Program-made: the position numbers and the translations under genes
The notes under the pieces: generated by a model
Seen by the model: only the letters and a program-made list of their open reading frames with translations
The model's database searches: none
What the model was told of the DNA's origin: nothing
From: Chitinophagaceae bacterium
Lineage (GTDB): Bacteria; Bacteroidota; Bacteroidia; Chitinophagales; Chitinophagaceae
NCBI GenBank assembly: GCA_016787135.1
Contig: JAEUVK010000037.1
Location: forward strand, 1-47,692
DNA: 47,692 nucleotides
Direction of reading: 5' to 3'
In this document: piece by piece, positions 26,450 through 34,113 of the stretch
Numbering within the stretch: position 1 is the stretch's first letter
How the letters are laid out: each line of letters begins with the position of its first letter

Positions 26450-27043
26450 ATGATCAAAACAGGCAATCCCGTTATCAGCATCTATACGGAAATGACCCCC
26501 AACCCGGAGACCATGAAGTTTGTGGCTAACAAGCTGTTATACCCGGGTAAAAGCATTGATTTTCCGGATGCAGAAAGCGCAAAACCCTCACCCCTTGCCA
26601 CGGAATTGTTCGGCTTTCCCTTTATCAAAGCTGTCTTTATCGCCAGCAATTTTGTAACGCTGACCAAAACAACGGAAACTGACTGGCAGGATGTGATCCC
26701 TTCTGTACGCCAGTTTTTAAAAGACTATCTGGAAGAAGGTAAGGCGGTGATCAACGAAGAAGAAGTAGTGGTGAAGAAAGCAGAAGGCAACACTGTTCAT
26801 GCAGATGATGACGACGTGGTAAAAAGGATAAAAGAGTTGTTAGATAATTATGTTCGCCCTGCGGTAGAGATGGATGGCGGCGCTATACAGTTCAAAAGTT
26901 ATGAAGATGGCGTGGTAAACCTGATGATGCAGGGAAGCTGCAGCGGCTGTCCTTCATCCATGATCACGCTGAAAGCAGGTATCGAAGGAATGATGAAGAG
27001 AATGATACCGGAAGTAAAAGAAGTGGTAGCGGAAGCAGAATAA
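26450..27043 (+). CDS. NifU-family Fe-S scaffold/carrier Nfu
   Basis: This 197-aa cytosolic protein has an N-terminal Nfu_N domain (EMTPNPETMKFVANK, about 10-25, through to about 95). A C-terminal NifU-like domain (about 120-195) carries the cluster-binding CSGC (C164 and C167, in GSCSGCPSS). Two such proteins dimerise around one [4Fe-4S] cluster and deliver it to target enzymes such as NadA or PuuD-pathway partners; that link is only general. The family and both domains are clear. It has a -7 box just upstream and a GC-rich terminator downstream. Confidence 0.93.
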   Translation: MIKTGNPVISIYTEMTPNPETMKFVANKLLYPGKSIDFPDAESAKPSPLATELFGFPFIKAVFIASNFVTLTKTTETDWQDVIPSVRQFLKDYLEEGKAVINEEEVVVKKAEGNTVHADDDDVVKRIKELLDNYVRPAVEMDGGAIQFKSYEDGVVNLMMQGSCSGCPSSMITLKAGIEGMMKRMIPEVKEVVAEAE

Positions 27044-27086
27044 ACACAGATCAGCCTGATCAAAGGAATTGAATGATATTGTTATT

Positions 27087-27110
27087 ACCCCGGGCCCGCC
27101 CGGGGTCTTT
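27087..27110. terminator. GC-rich terminator between convergent genes
   Basis: ACCCCGGGC (27087-27095) and GCCCGGGGT (27098-27106) form a near-perfect stem, followed by CTTT on the plus strand. It lies between the stops of nfu (+) and the saccharopine-dehydrogenase-like gene (-). Confidence 0.75.
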
Positions 27111-27120
27111 AGTTAAATGA

Positions 27121-28236
27121 TTACAGTCCTGATTGTTTCCAGATCACCCCTCTTTGTCTTAAATACTCCATCACAAAATCAAAACACTTTTTGTCCTTAC
27201 CTATAAGCTCGGGAGGGAATACTCCTTTTTCAGTAAATAAATTCTTCGCAATCAGATTGACAGCCGCAGTGCAGGTATAGCCCGTTGTCCTGGCCATCGA
27301 AGAAGTTCTTGTTACTGCATCATAACGATCCAGCAGATCATACACGACTGTTCTTCCTTCTCCACGCATGATCACTTTCATCACGGTAAACTCTTCTTCA
27401 TCAGGTTCCGACTTCCATTGATCAACAAGAAGTTTTGAAGTAAATTCTAATGGTGTAATATCTGTATCATTGATACGAAAAGGAATTATACCAAAAAAGC
27501 CAGCCTGTTGCAACGCGATGATCAGATCAATATGCCCGGGATAGCGCAACGTCTTTTCCTTCATATCGGGGATATGCCGCATGGTATAGATCAATGAACG
27601 AAGCCCGTCTGTGTTAAATGCTTCTAGGTCTCCCGCTTCGCCGAACGACAATATCTCCCTGTCACTTAGCGCCGGCTTTGTCACGATCTTTCCCTTTTCC
27701 ACCAACCTGGCCGGCCGGATGTATTCCTGTATCACGTCCACCGGGGAAAAGGGCGCCTTATATTGAAACGGCGGTTTCCTTTCTTTTGGTAATCCGCCAA
27801 CATAACATTCAAAAGAGGTTATTTTCATTTCTTCATTATACCGGCCAATAATAAAATTACTCATACCCGGCGCTACCCCGCAATCAGTAATGACTGTTAC
27901 ATTCTTTTCTCTGGCAAGTTCATCCAGTTGCAAAGCATCTTCAGGAAAGAAAGAAATGTCCACTACATTTTTTCCGGTATTGATAACAGCCTCCAGTGTT
28001 TTATAGCCCATAAAACCGGGAACAGCGGTCACTACAAGATCAAACGGGAATAACCAGGCTGCATATTCATCGAACCGGGACAGATCAGCGGCTACAGTTG
28101 CTATCCCGGCATTATGCTTACTGAGTTCTTCAAGATTTGATCCATTAAGATCAAAAGAAGTGACGGTATGCTCTTTGGCCAGGTCCAAAGCAATGGCCCG
28201 ACCCACCATTCCGGCACCCAATACAGCAATCGTCAT
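27121..28236 (-). CDS. Saccharopine dehydrogenase-like oxidoreductase
   Basis: 371 aa from the ATG at complement 28234-28236, which begins MTIAVLGAGMVGRAIA. A longer reading to 28359 would place 41 residues before the Rossmann motif and overlap the previous gene, so it is not used. The NAD(P)-binding GAGMVGR (7-13), DCGVAPGMSNFIIGR and VGGLPKERKPPF are typical of saccharopine/lysine-6-dehydrogenase family members. Lysine 6-dehydrogenase is the closest named activity by length, but the substrate is open. It is the last gene downstream of the ureide operon (65 bp after the CitE-like gene), so a role in handling an amino or imino product of that pathway is possible. Confidence 0.8.
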   Translation of the reverse strand: MTIAVLGAGMVGRAIALDLAKEHTVTSFDLNGSNLEELSKHNAGIATVAADLSRFDEYAAWLFPFDLVVTAVPGFMGYKTLEAVINTGKNVVDISFFPEDALQLDELAREKNVTVITDCGVAPGMSNFIIGRYNEEMKITSFECYVGGLPKERKPPFQYKAPFSPVDVIQEYIRPARLVEKGKIVTKPALSDREILSFGEAGDLEAFNTDGLRSLIYTMRHIPDMKEKTLRYPGHIDLIIALQQAGFFGIIPFRINDTDITPLEFTSKLLVDQWKSEPDEEEFTVMKVIMRGEGRTVVYDLLDRYDAVTRTSSMARTTGYTCTAAVNLIAKNLFTEKGVFPPELIGKDKKCFDFVMEYLRQRGVIWKQSGL

Positions 28237-28300
28237 AGTAAAGAATTTAACTGACAGATTAGACAGATCAGCAAAGTAAACGTTGGCAGAAGCGAATAAC

Positions 28301-29743
28301 TTATTTTTTATTTCTTCTTCCTTGTAATATTTTATAAAACGACCGGCTTCTGATCTCATCTAATGTCAGCCCTGTGGCTAACGCTTCTTCCTCGCTGATA
28401 GCTCCGCAGTTCATGGCTTTCAAAAAGAAATTCAACAAGCCCTGACCGGTAGCCGCATCATCAAATATATCGCCGGTAAGTGTGGAAATAGCGGCCCGTT
28501 CTACAAATGTCTTTAACCGGAACACGGCATCATCGTAACTGCTCAGAAAGAAATTATAAGTAGCGGCATAACGCATGGGTAACTGAGCCGGGTTCAGGTC
28601 CCATCCCTGGTAAAAACCATTGATCAGTGAATGCATGGTATGACCATACCCTATCCTCCATGCATTGTGAACCGATGCTGCATTTTCTTTCAGCTGCCGG
28701 GAGCTGAGTTTTTTCCCCCGGTGCGGCGCCACGGGCATTACATTGGTGGCTCCGTCTGATAAAAAGATACCTGTACTTCCCAGGGCAACCCTGGTCATAT
28801 GATGGGCAAAATCGCAGACAGGATGTGCCATCGTTTGATATTTTGCCGTGATGCCACAGGATGCCGTATAATCATAGGTACCGAAGTGCGCAGAAATGCA
28901 TCTTCCTTCACCAGCCCTTATTATTCTCATCAACGGGTTCCTTCCTTCATCATCCATGATGATCTGCGTAGCCTCCACCATGGTCTCCATCTTCAATGCA
29001 CCGGGTGCCAGGTTATTTTTCTTTTCTATAATCTCAAAAAGACGCACAAGTGTTGTCACCTGTTCCGGTATCGTCACCTTTGGCAGCATCACTACAAAGT
29101 TTTCAGGAAGCCTGCCTTTTGTTTTATCCAATAAAGTAGTTAAGAAAATATCCAGTGTTCTTACGCCCCGGAATTTAAGGTCTTCTGTAAATGGCTTTAT
29201 CCGGATACCTATGAACGGAGAAATGGTTTTAGCCTTCATGCCGATCGCCAGTTCATTAGCGGCGGTAATAGCAGTTTCGTCTTCTTCTGCATCCGGACGA
29301 TTGCCAAACCCGTCTTCGAAGTCGATCCGGAAATCTTCTACCGCTTCGGTCTGTAGTTTATGAATGATCTTATGGTAGACAGAATAGGCCAGCGAACCCG
29401 GTTCTTTTTTTCTTTCTGTATCGGTCATTTTGCCAAATCTTCTCACCAGTTTTTCGATCTTTTTAAAAGAGCCCGGTAGTTCTTCGTGTCCTTCCAGCCT
29501 CAGCACTTTTGCCAGGGTGACGAATTCGGGAGAATAAGTTTGTAAACTCTTTAATGCTATCTCGCCCATCTTTATACAGGTATCCGATTTAAAGAGGTTA
29601 GCCCCGCCATACACAGTATGCACCGGCTGACGGTCAGGCCGGTCACCCGGGTAGGTATGCTGGAATTTAAGATTGGCATTCTTTAATGAACCAAGCAACA
29701 ATTCTTTTTCGTTATCAGCAATCGATAAATTCATAACGACCAT
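28301..29743 (-). CDS. DUF6986-like protein of the CitE/malate-synthase superfamily
   Basis: About 480 aa. ATG starts are possible at complement 29743 or 29734; the longer reading begins with TTG. The TIM-barrel signatures of HpcH/HpaI-CitE enzymes appear in order: RIDFEDGFG (cf. DLEDAV), RIKPFTEDL, VMLPKVTIPEQV, the Mg-binding METMVEA and HFGTYDYTAS (cf. FGAEDY). A C-terminal part with MPVAPHRGK and HNAWRIGYGHTMHS recalls malate synthase layout. I recall the family as DUF6986, of unknown function. CitE-like enzymes often join glyoxylate to acyl-CoA. It sits 35 bp after uraH, and ureide breakdown yields glyoxylate, so a glyoxylate-consuming aldolase or synthase is a good hypothesis. Confidence 0.72.
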   Translation of the reverse strand: MVVMNLSIADNEKELLLGSLKNANLKFQHTYPGDRPDRQPVHTVYGGANLFKSDTCIKMGEIALKSLQTYSPEFVTLAKVLRLEGHEELPGSFKKIEKLVRRFGKMTDTERKKEPGSLAYSVYHKIIHKLQTEAVEDFRIDFEDGFGNRPDAEEDETAITAANELAIGMKAKTISPFIGIRIKPFTEDLKFRGVRTLDIFLTTLLDKTKGRLPENFVVMLPKVTIPEQVTTLVRLFEIIEKKNNLAPGALKMETMVEATQIIMDDEGRNPLMRIIRAGEGRCISAHFGTYDYTASCGITAKYQTMAHPVCDFAHHMTRVALGSTGIFLSDGATNVMPVAPHRGKKLSSRQLKENAASVHNAWRIGYGHTMHSLINGFYQGWDLNPAQLPMRYAATYNFFLSSYDDAVFRLKTFVERAAISTLTGDIFDDAATGQGLLNFFLKAMNCGAISEEEALATGLTLDEIRSRSFYKILQGRRNKK

Positions 29744-29777
29744 TTTTTTCAAACAACAGAATTACAGCGTAAAGTTA

Positions 29778-30116
29778 TCAGGAACCGCGGTATGTCGAAT
29801 ACCCGAATGGATTTAAAAGAAGAGGAATATGATAATGTTCCGATGAAGCAATATCAAACACGACCTCAATGTAAGGATAGAATGCAGCGACGCCGGCATT
29901 GTTAAAATATTGTCCGGATTCGAAACGCATTTTATAAACACCATATTTCAACACCTCATCTTTCTTTAACAAGTCAGGAATGCGGCCCTCAGCATTCGTA
30001 ATCCCTCTCGCAATCTCTGTCCAGGTGTCATTGTTCTCAGCATATAAAATGATCGTCACACCCCGGGCGGGCCTTCCTTTTGTTGTATCAAGTATATGAG
30101 TGGTCAATTGACTCAT
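29778..30116 (-). CDS. uraH: 5-hydroxyisourate hydrolase
   Basis: This 112-aa transthyretin-like enzyme opens 5-hydroxyisourate to OHCU, the second step of urate breakdown. It has the N-terminal HILDTTKGRPARG (7-19), a central YPYIEVVFDI and the diagnostic C-terminal YRGS (109-112) that separates HIU hydrolases from transthyretin. There is no signal peptide, so it acts in the cytoplasm. Its start overlaps the uraD stop by four bases (ATGA), indicating translational coupling with the next-step enzyme. Confidence 0.96.
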   Translation of the reverse strand: MSQLTTHILDTTKGRPARGVTIILYAENNDTWTEIARGITNAEGRIPDLLKKDEVLKYGVYKMRFESGQYFNNAGVAAFYPYIEVVFDIASSEHYHIPLLLNPFGYSTYRGS

Positions 30117-30616
30117 GCCAGTAGTTTTTCCAATCGTAATTTCGTGATCTTATTCTGTTCATCTGCCGCTATTTCGATCTCCTCCTTCGGGTCATTCAAC
30201 AATCTTGCCTGCAGGTTCTCCAGCATCTCATTGGCTGATTTGCCCGTAGCACAGACAATAAAGATATAACCGAATTTGTCTTTGTATTGTTGATTACCTT
30301 CTGCCAGCGCTTCAATAGTTTTTTGGGATGCCATATTCACCCCGTCCTGTTCTCCCGAGGCCCATTGCGCAGTAGAGGCAAATTTCTTTTTCAGAAAGTC
30401 AATATCCCCGATCTTAGGATGGTGTGCAAACGCTTCTTTCCAATCCTCTTCACGGCATTTCCACCATTGTTCTTCCGCATCTTCCAAAAGCTCAACCAGG
30501 TCATCAGCAGGAAAAAAGGGCAGCATCTTCTTCACCCATGCAGAAGAGCCACAACACCTGGTTAGCTCTTCCACCAGCCGCTCTTTGGGCAATGTATTTA
30601 ATTCATGTAAGGTCAT
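30113..30616 (-). CDS. uraD: OHCU decarboxylase
   Basis: This 167-aa enzyme decarboxylates OHCU stereospecifically to (S)-allantoin. The family motifs are complete: the catalytic His in HPKIGD (66-71), the SGEQ loop (87-90) and the C-terminal FIVCATGKSANEML. It overlaps uraH by four bases, and 74 bp separate it from allE upstream. That gap holds a degenerate repeat (see the repeat entry), so the two halves of the operon might have a second promoter, although none is clear. Confidence 0.95.
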   Translation of the reverse strand: MTLHELNTLPKERLVEELTRCCGSSAWVKKMLPFFPADDLVELLEDAEEQWWKCREEDWKEAFAHHPKIGDIDFLKKKFASTAQWASGEQDGVNMASQKTIEALAEGNQQYKDKFGYIFIVCATGKSANEMLENLQARLLNDPKEEIEIAADEQNKITKLRLEKLLA

Positions 30617-30690
30617 GTGGTGAGTGGTGTGTGGTCAGTGGCGAGTAGCTGTGATCTCATCACCCACCATTCACAACTGACCGCTTACAT
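30617..30690. repeat. Degenerate GTGAGTGGTG-type intergenic repeat
   Basis: The gap between uraD and allE consists of GTGRGTGG-like words (GTGAGTGGTG at 30620-30629), with an inverted pair GGTCAGT (30633-30639) / ACTGACC (30676-30682) and the related CACCCACCATTCAC (30661-30674). It resembles the simple intergenic repeats common in Bacteroidetes. No gene or clear promoter is present. Confidence 0.4.
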
Positions 30691-31437
30691 TTATACTGTT
30701 GCCGGAAAACGATTCACATTCTTGTAGTAAATATACACCGCCGGCTCTTTTCCCATTGCCGTAAACCATTGCTGGCAATAAGGTGCCATCCAGATCGAAT
30801 CTCCTTTTTTCACCGGGTACCATTGATGATCGAGCATATAGATACCCTGTCCCTGCAGGTACAACAGGCCATGCTCCATCACATGCGTTTCTACAAAAGG
30901 CAAATGGCCGCCCGGGTCATACGTGAAGATATTCACGGCCATATCAAAATTAGGTTTGTCCGGTAACAATACCTGTAAACGTAAGGCCGGGTCGCCAAGA
31001 TATGCATCGCCATCTCCGGCAGATTTATCAAAGATCACCGGCGGGTGGGATGAATAGCCCGGCAGCGGCTCATAGACTTTATGAAAACTGAGTATCTGCG
31101 TTCCCTCCTCTTCACTATTGAACTGGTAAGCTGTTTCAACAGGCACATATACGTAATGTCCTTTTGAAAAGGATTTCTCCCCGCCTCCCACATTAGCGTG
31201 GCACTTTCCTTTTGCTACATAAAAGAAGATCTCGGATACATTGGTTTCTCCTTTTATCTCTCCGTTACTGTTCAGCGTGGTCAGTATTTGGGTGAAATGT
31301 GCACCCATAGCCTCATTGATGATCACGTTGGTCGTACAGTGGGTCCATCCCGGAACAGCACTGTTGATATATCCGTCCGGTGCAATGATGGCATGGTTTC
31401 TTTTCACTACACTTCTTGTCAGGGCTGATATTTCCAT
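30691..31437 (-). CDS. allE: (S)-ureidoglycine aminohydrolase
   Basis: This 248-aa bicupin releases ammonia from (S)-ureidoglycine to give (S)-ureidoglycolate, after allantoate amidohydrolase. The C-terminal cupin has the Mn site E183-x-H185-x3-H189 (FVETHVMEHG), with the fourth ligand likely Gln in APYCQQWF, as in the plant enzyme. The N-terminal cupin has lost its metal residues (FFYVAKGKCHANV). Ten bp downstream of allC in the same operon. No ureidoglycolate-consuming enzyme (AllA, AllD or UAH) is encoded in the window, which leaves the end of the pathway open. Confidence 0.93.
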   Translation of the reverse strand: MEISALTRSVVKRNHAIIAPDGYINSAVPGWTHCTTNVIINEAMGAHFTQILTTLNSNGEIKGETNVSEIFFYVAKGKCHANVGGGEKSFSKGHYVYVPVETAYQFNSEEEGTQILSFHKVYEPLPGYSSHPPVIFDKSAGDGDAYLGDPALRLQVLLPDKPNFDMAVNIFTYDPGGHLPFVETHVMEHGLLYLQGQGIYMLDHQWYPVKKGDSIWMAPYCQQWFTAMGKEPAVYIYYKNVNRFPATV

Positions 31438-31447
31438 GATAAGTTAA

Positions 31448-32698
31448 TTATTGCAGGTTATTGGTTTTTATCAGTTGTTGTATAAAGTTATCGGAAACTT
31501 TGATGGCGGCTGCGATATCTTTTATTTCTACATCTTCTGCAGGATGATGGCTGATGCCTTTAAAACATCTTACAAATAACATAACCACAGGCGACACCGC
31601 GGAAACAGGTACTGCGTCATGTCCCGCGCCGCTTACTAATTCTACCGTAACATAGCCGGCATCAGTAATTGATCTCAGCATCAGCGTTTTCATTCTTTCG
31701 TCACAGTTCACCGGTGCGGACTGCTGAATTAAATTCCATTCCGGGACAATGTTTCTTTTCTCGCAAATATCTTCAGTGACACGCTTTATCTCTTCATAAG
31801 CAGCCAAAAGCCTTGTTTCATCAGCGCTTCGCAGATCAAGACTGCATATCACTTCACCGGGTATCACATTGCTTGCCACATTAACGATATGAGTTTTTCC
31901 AACGGTTGCCACAATTGTTTGTTTATTCTCTTTTGCAAATCTTTCAACTGCCAGGATAAATGCTGCTGCACAAGCCAGCGCATCTTTCCGCATATCCATC
32001 GGCACCGTACCCGCATGTCCCGCTTCGCCATTAAATACTATTCCGGCACGGTACTGCCCAGCAATGGCAGTAACCACAGCTACGGGAATATCTTTCTCAT
32101 ACAACACCGGCCCTTGCTCGATATGAATTTCAAAATAACCTAACCAGTCCTCCTTTGCAATCGCATCTTTACTCAGGTGATTTACATGGCCCCCGTTCAT
32201 CCTGATCACTTCTTCAAGGGAAATACCCGCGGCATCTTTAGTATCCAGCACGGAGCTGTCAAATGAACCGGCAACAACTTTACTGCCAAGATAAGTGGTA
32301 TGAAACCGGCAGCCCTCTTCATCACAAAAACCGATCAGCTCGATATGAAAAGGCAATTCGGTTTTTGACCGTATCAGTTCTTCTATTATATCCAGCCCCA
32401 TCAACACCCCCAGTGGCCCGTCGAATTTACCCGCATTGATGATCGTATCAATATGCGAGGCAATAACAAAAGTTTTTGCTTTCGGATCTTTGGATAACAG
32501 CCTGCCCCTGATATTCCCGATATTATCGGTCCTGGTATGCAGGCCTGCTTCTTTCATCCATTGCTCCACTTTTTCTCTGCCTTTGGCAAAAGCCGCTGTG
32601 CCATAAGTACGGGTAATACAATTTTCATCTTCGCTGACAGAAGCCAGCCAGTTGATTCGTTCCAGAATCTTATGCGCCCTTTCCATTCCGGTATTCAT
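31448..32698 (-). CDS. allC: Allantoate amidohydrolase (M20 family)
   Basis: This 416-aa cytosolic metal hydrolase converts allantoate to ureidoglycine, CO2 and ammonia. Two-metal M20/hydantoinase-carbamoylase ligands are visible: SHIDT (H82), KFDGPLG (D93), CDEEGCRF (E127/E128), FEIHIEQGP (H192) and SHHPAED (H384). Family relatives include N-carbamoyl-amino-acid hydrolases and ureidoglycolate hydrolase. The allB-allC-allE order makes allantoate the best substrate. Its ATG overlaps the allB stop in an ATGA arrangement, so the two are translationally coupled. Confidence 0.92.
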   Translation of the reverse strand: MNTGMERAHKILERINWLASVSEDENCITRTYGTAAFAKGREKVEQWMKEAGLHTRTDNIGNIRGRLLSKDPKAKTFVIASHIDTIINAGKFDGPLGVLMGLDIIEELIRSKTELPFHIELIGFCDEEGCRFHTTYLGSKVVAGSFDSSVLDTKDAAGISLEEVIRMNGGHVNHLSKDAIAKEDWLGYFEIHIEQGPVLYEKDIPVAVVTAIAGQYRAGIVFNGEAGHAGTVPMDMRKDALACAAAFILAVERFAKENKQTIVATVGKTHIVNVASNVIPGEVICSLDLRSADETRLLAAYEEIKRVTEDICEKRNIVPEWNLIQQSAPVNCDERMKTLMLRSITDAGYVTVELVSGAGHDAVPVSAVSPVVMLFVRCFKGISHHPAEDVEIKDIAAAIKVSDNFIQQLIKTNNLQ

Positions 32699-34023
32699 GA
32701 CAGGATAATATTGCCTTTATTTAAAACCAGTTCACCTTTATCAAAAACCATTTCCCCCTTCAAACAGGTTTGTTCTGCCACGCCATACAATTCTTCACCG
32801 AGATAGGGCGTGATCTTATGTTTATGATAAATGATTTCCTCTGTTACGATAAAGCTTTTGTCGGGGTTCCATATTACCAGGTCCGCATCATATCCTTTTT
32901 CAATTTTCCCTTTTGAATGCTGTAATCCCGGTAAGAAGGATGGTTTTTCACATAGCCACTTTACCATATCACTCAAAGTACAGTTGTGTTCCTTAGCAGC
33001 GGTCCATAAAACAGGCAAGGCAAACTGAATAGATGAAATGCCGCCCCATGCCTTCATAAAATCACCATTTGCCGGATCTTTCAAAGCGGGCGGGGCAGGA
33101 GAGTGGTCGGTTGCCACAAAGTCAATAATACCATCTTTCAACGCCTGCCATAATCTTTCATTATTTTCTTTTTCTCTTATCGGGGGTGCGCATTTATACT
33201 GCGTTTGCCCATCCTTAATATCTTCTGCATTAAAATACAAATAATGCTGGGCTGTTTCTGCCGTTAAAGACAATCCTTTCTTTTTAGCCTTTGCTATTTG
33301 TTCTATGGAATCAGCAGATGACAAATGAACGATATGCACCCGGCAGTTGAATTCTTCACACAAACGGATCATCAGTGCGATCGCATTGTCTTCCCATTTT
33401 CCCGGGCGGGAGGCAAGGTATTCTTTGTATGAATGAGTGTTGGGTGGCGAGCAGTGAGCAGTATCTGAAAGTTCGCAATGAACCAATAATGGTAAACCAC
33501 TCTTCGCAATTACAGGCATGACCTTCCTGAGACCGGCTTCTGTTACATTGGGAAACTCATCAATACCGGAATGTGTAAGAAATGCTTTAAACCCCAAAAC
33601 ACCTTTTTCGATCAACGGCTTTATTTCTTTTTCATTGCCCGGAATTATACCACCCCAGAAACCGCAGTTGCTGTGTAACTGGTGGTGTGCCGCGGCTATC
33701 TTTTTATCAAAGGCCTTTACGGTAGTCGTCACGGGCGATGAATTCAGCGGCATATCTATTATTGTAGTGATGCCCCCTGCAATTGCCGCTTTGGAAATTG
33801 TATTGAAACCCTCCCAATGGGTCCTTCCGGGTTCATTGATGTGTACATGCGGGTCAATGACACCCGGCATTAATACCTTGCTGCCTATATTGATCACGTG
33901 AGCATACCTTTCAGGAAGGCTGTCAGCAACATCAGCGATCTTCCCGTCTTTTATCAGGACCACCGCTTTCTTTACTCCCCCGGGAGTGACCACCCGCTCA
34001 CTTTTTATAGCAATATCAAACAT
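32695..34023 (-). CDS. allB: Allantoinase
   Basis: This 442-aa amidohydrolase opens allantoin to allantoate. The binuclear metal site is complete: DPHVHIN (H59, H61), the bridging Lys in GFKAFLTHSG (K146), VHCELSD (H182), IVHLSS (H233) and VATDHSPAP (D306). Between the H182 motif and the conserved YKEYLASRP lies a short insert, AHCSPPNTHS (189-198), whose DNA resembles GTGG-rich intergenic repeats. It is the first gene of the leftward ureide operon, facing puuD across a 90-bp gap that holds a perfect inverted repeat. Confidence 0.94.
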   Translation of the reverse strand: MFDIAIKSERVVTPGGVKKAVVLIKDGKIADVADSLPERYAHVINIGSKVLMPGVIDPHVHINEPGRTHWEGFNTISKAAIAGGITTIIDMPLNSSPVTTTVKAFDKKIAAAHHQLHSNCGFWGGIIPGNEKEIKPLIEKGVLGFKAFLTHSGIDEFPNVTEAGLRKVMPVIAKSGLPLLVHCELSDTAHCSPPNTHSYKEYLASRPGKWEDNAIALMIRLCEEFNCRVHIVHLSSADSIEQIAKAKKKGLSLTAETAQHYLYFNAEDIKDGQTQYKCAPPIREKENNERLWQALKDGIIDFVATDHSPAPPALKDPANGDFMKAWGGISSIQFALPVLWTAAKEHNCTLSDMVKWLCEKPSFLPGLQHSKGKIEKGYDADLVIWNPDKSFIVTEEIIYHKHKITPYLGEELYGVAEQTCLKGEMVFDKGELVLNKGNIILS

Positions 34024-34049
34024 GATTAAAAGTAAACAATTCGGACAAG

Positions 34050-34075
34050 GTTCTTTTGGCTCAGGTCAAAAGAAC
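34050..34075. promoter_or_regulatory. Perfect inverted repeat between allB and puuD
   Basis: GTTCTTTTG (34050-34058) and its exact complement CAAAAGAAC (34067-34075) flank the 8-nt spacer gctcaggt, in the centre of the 90-bp divergent gap. It looks like a dimeric repressor or activator operator for both halves of the urate pathway. Each arm also resembles a -7 box (TTCTTTTG against TAnnTTTG), so it may overlap the two promoters. No regulator gene is adjacent. Confidence 0.55.
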
Positions 34076-34113
34076 AAATAAAGTCAAAACATTTTTCTAT
34101 TTTCATCTTCACC

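Noticed and set aside
28237..28359. N-terminal extension of the saccharopine-dehydrogenase-like gene
   Set aside because: Places 41 residues before the Rossmann motif and overlaps the preceding gene; internal ATG preferred.
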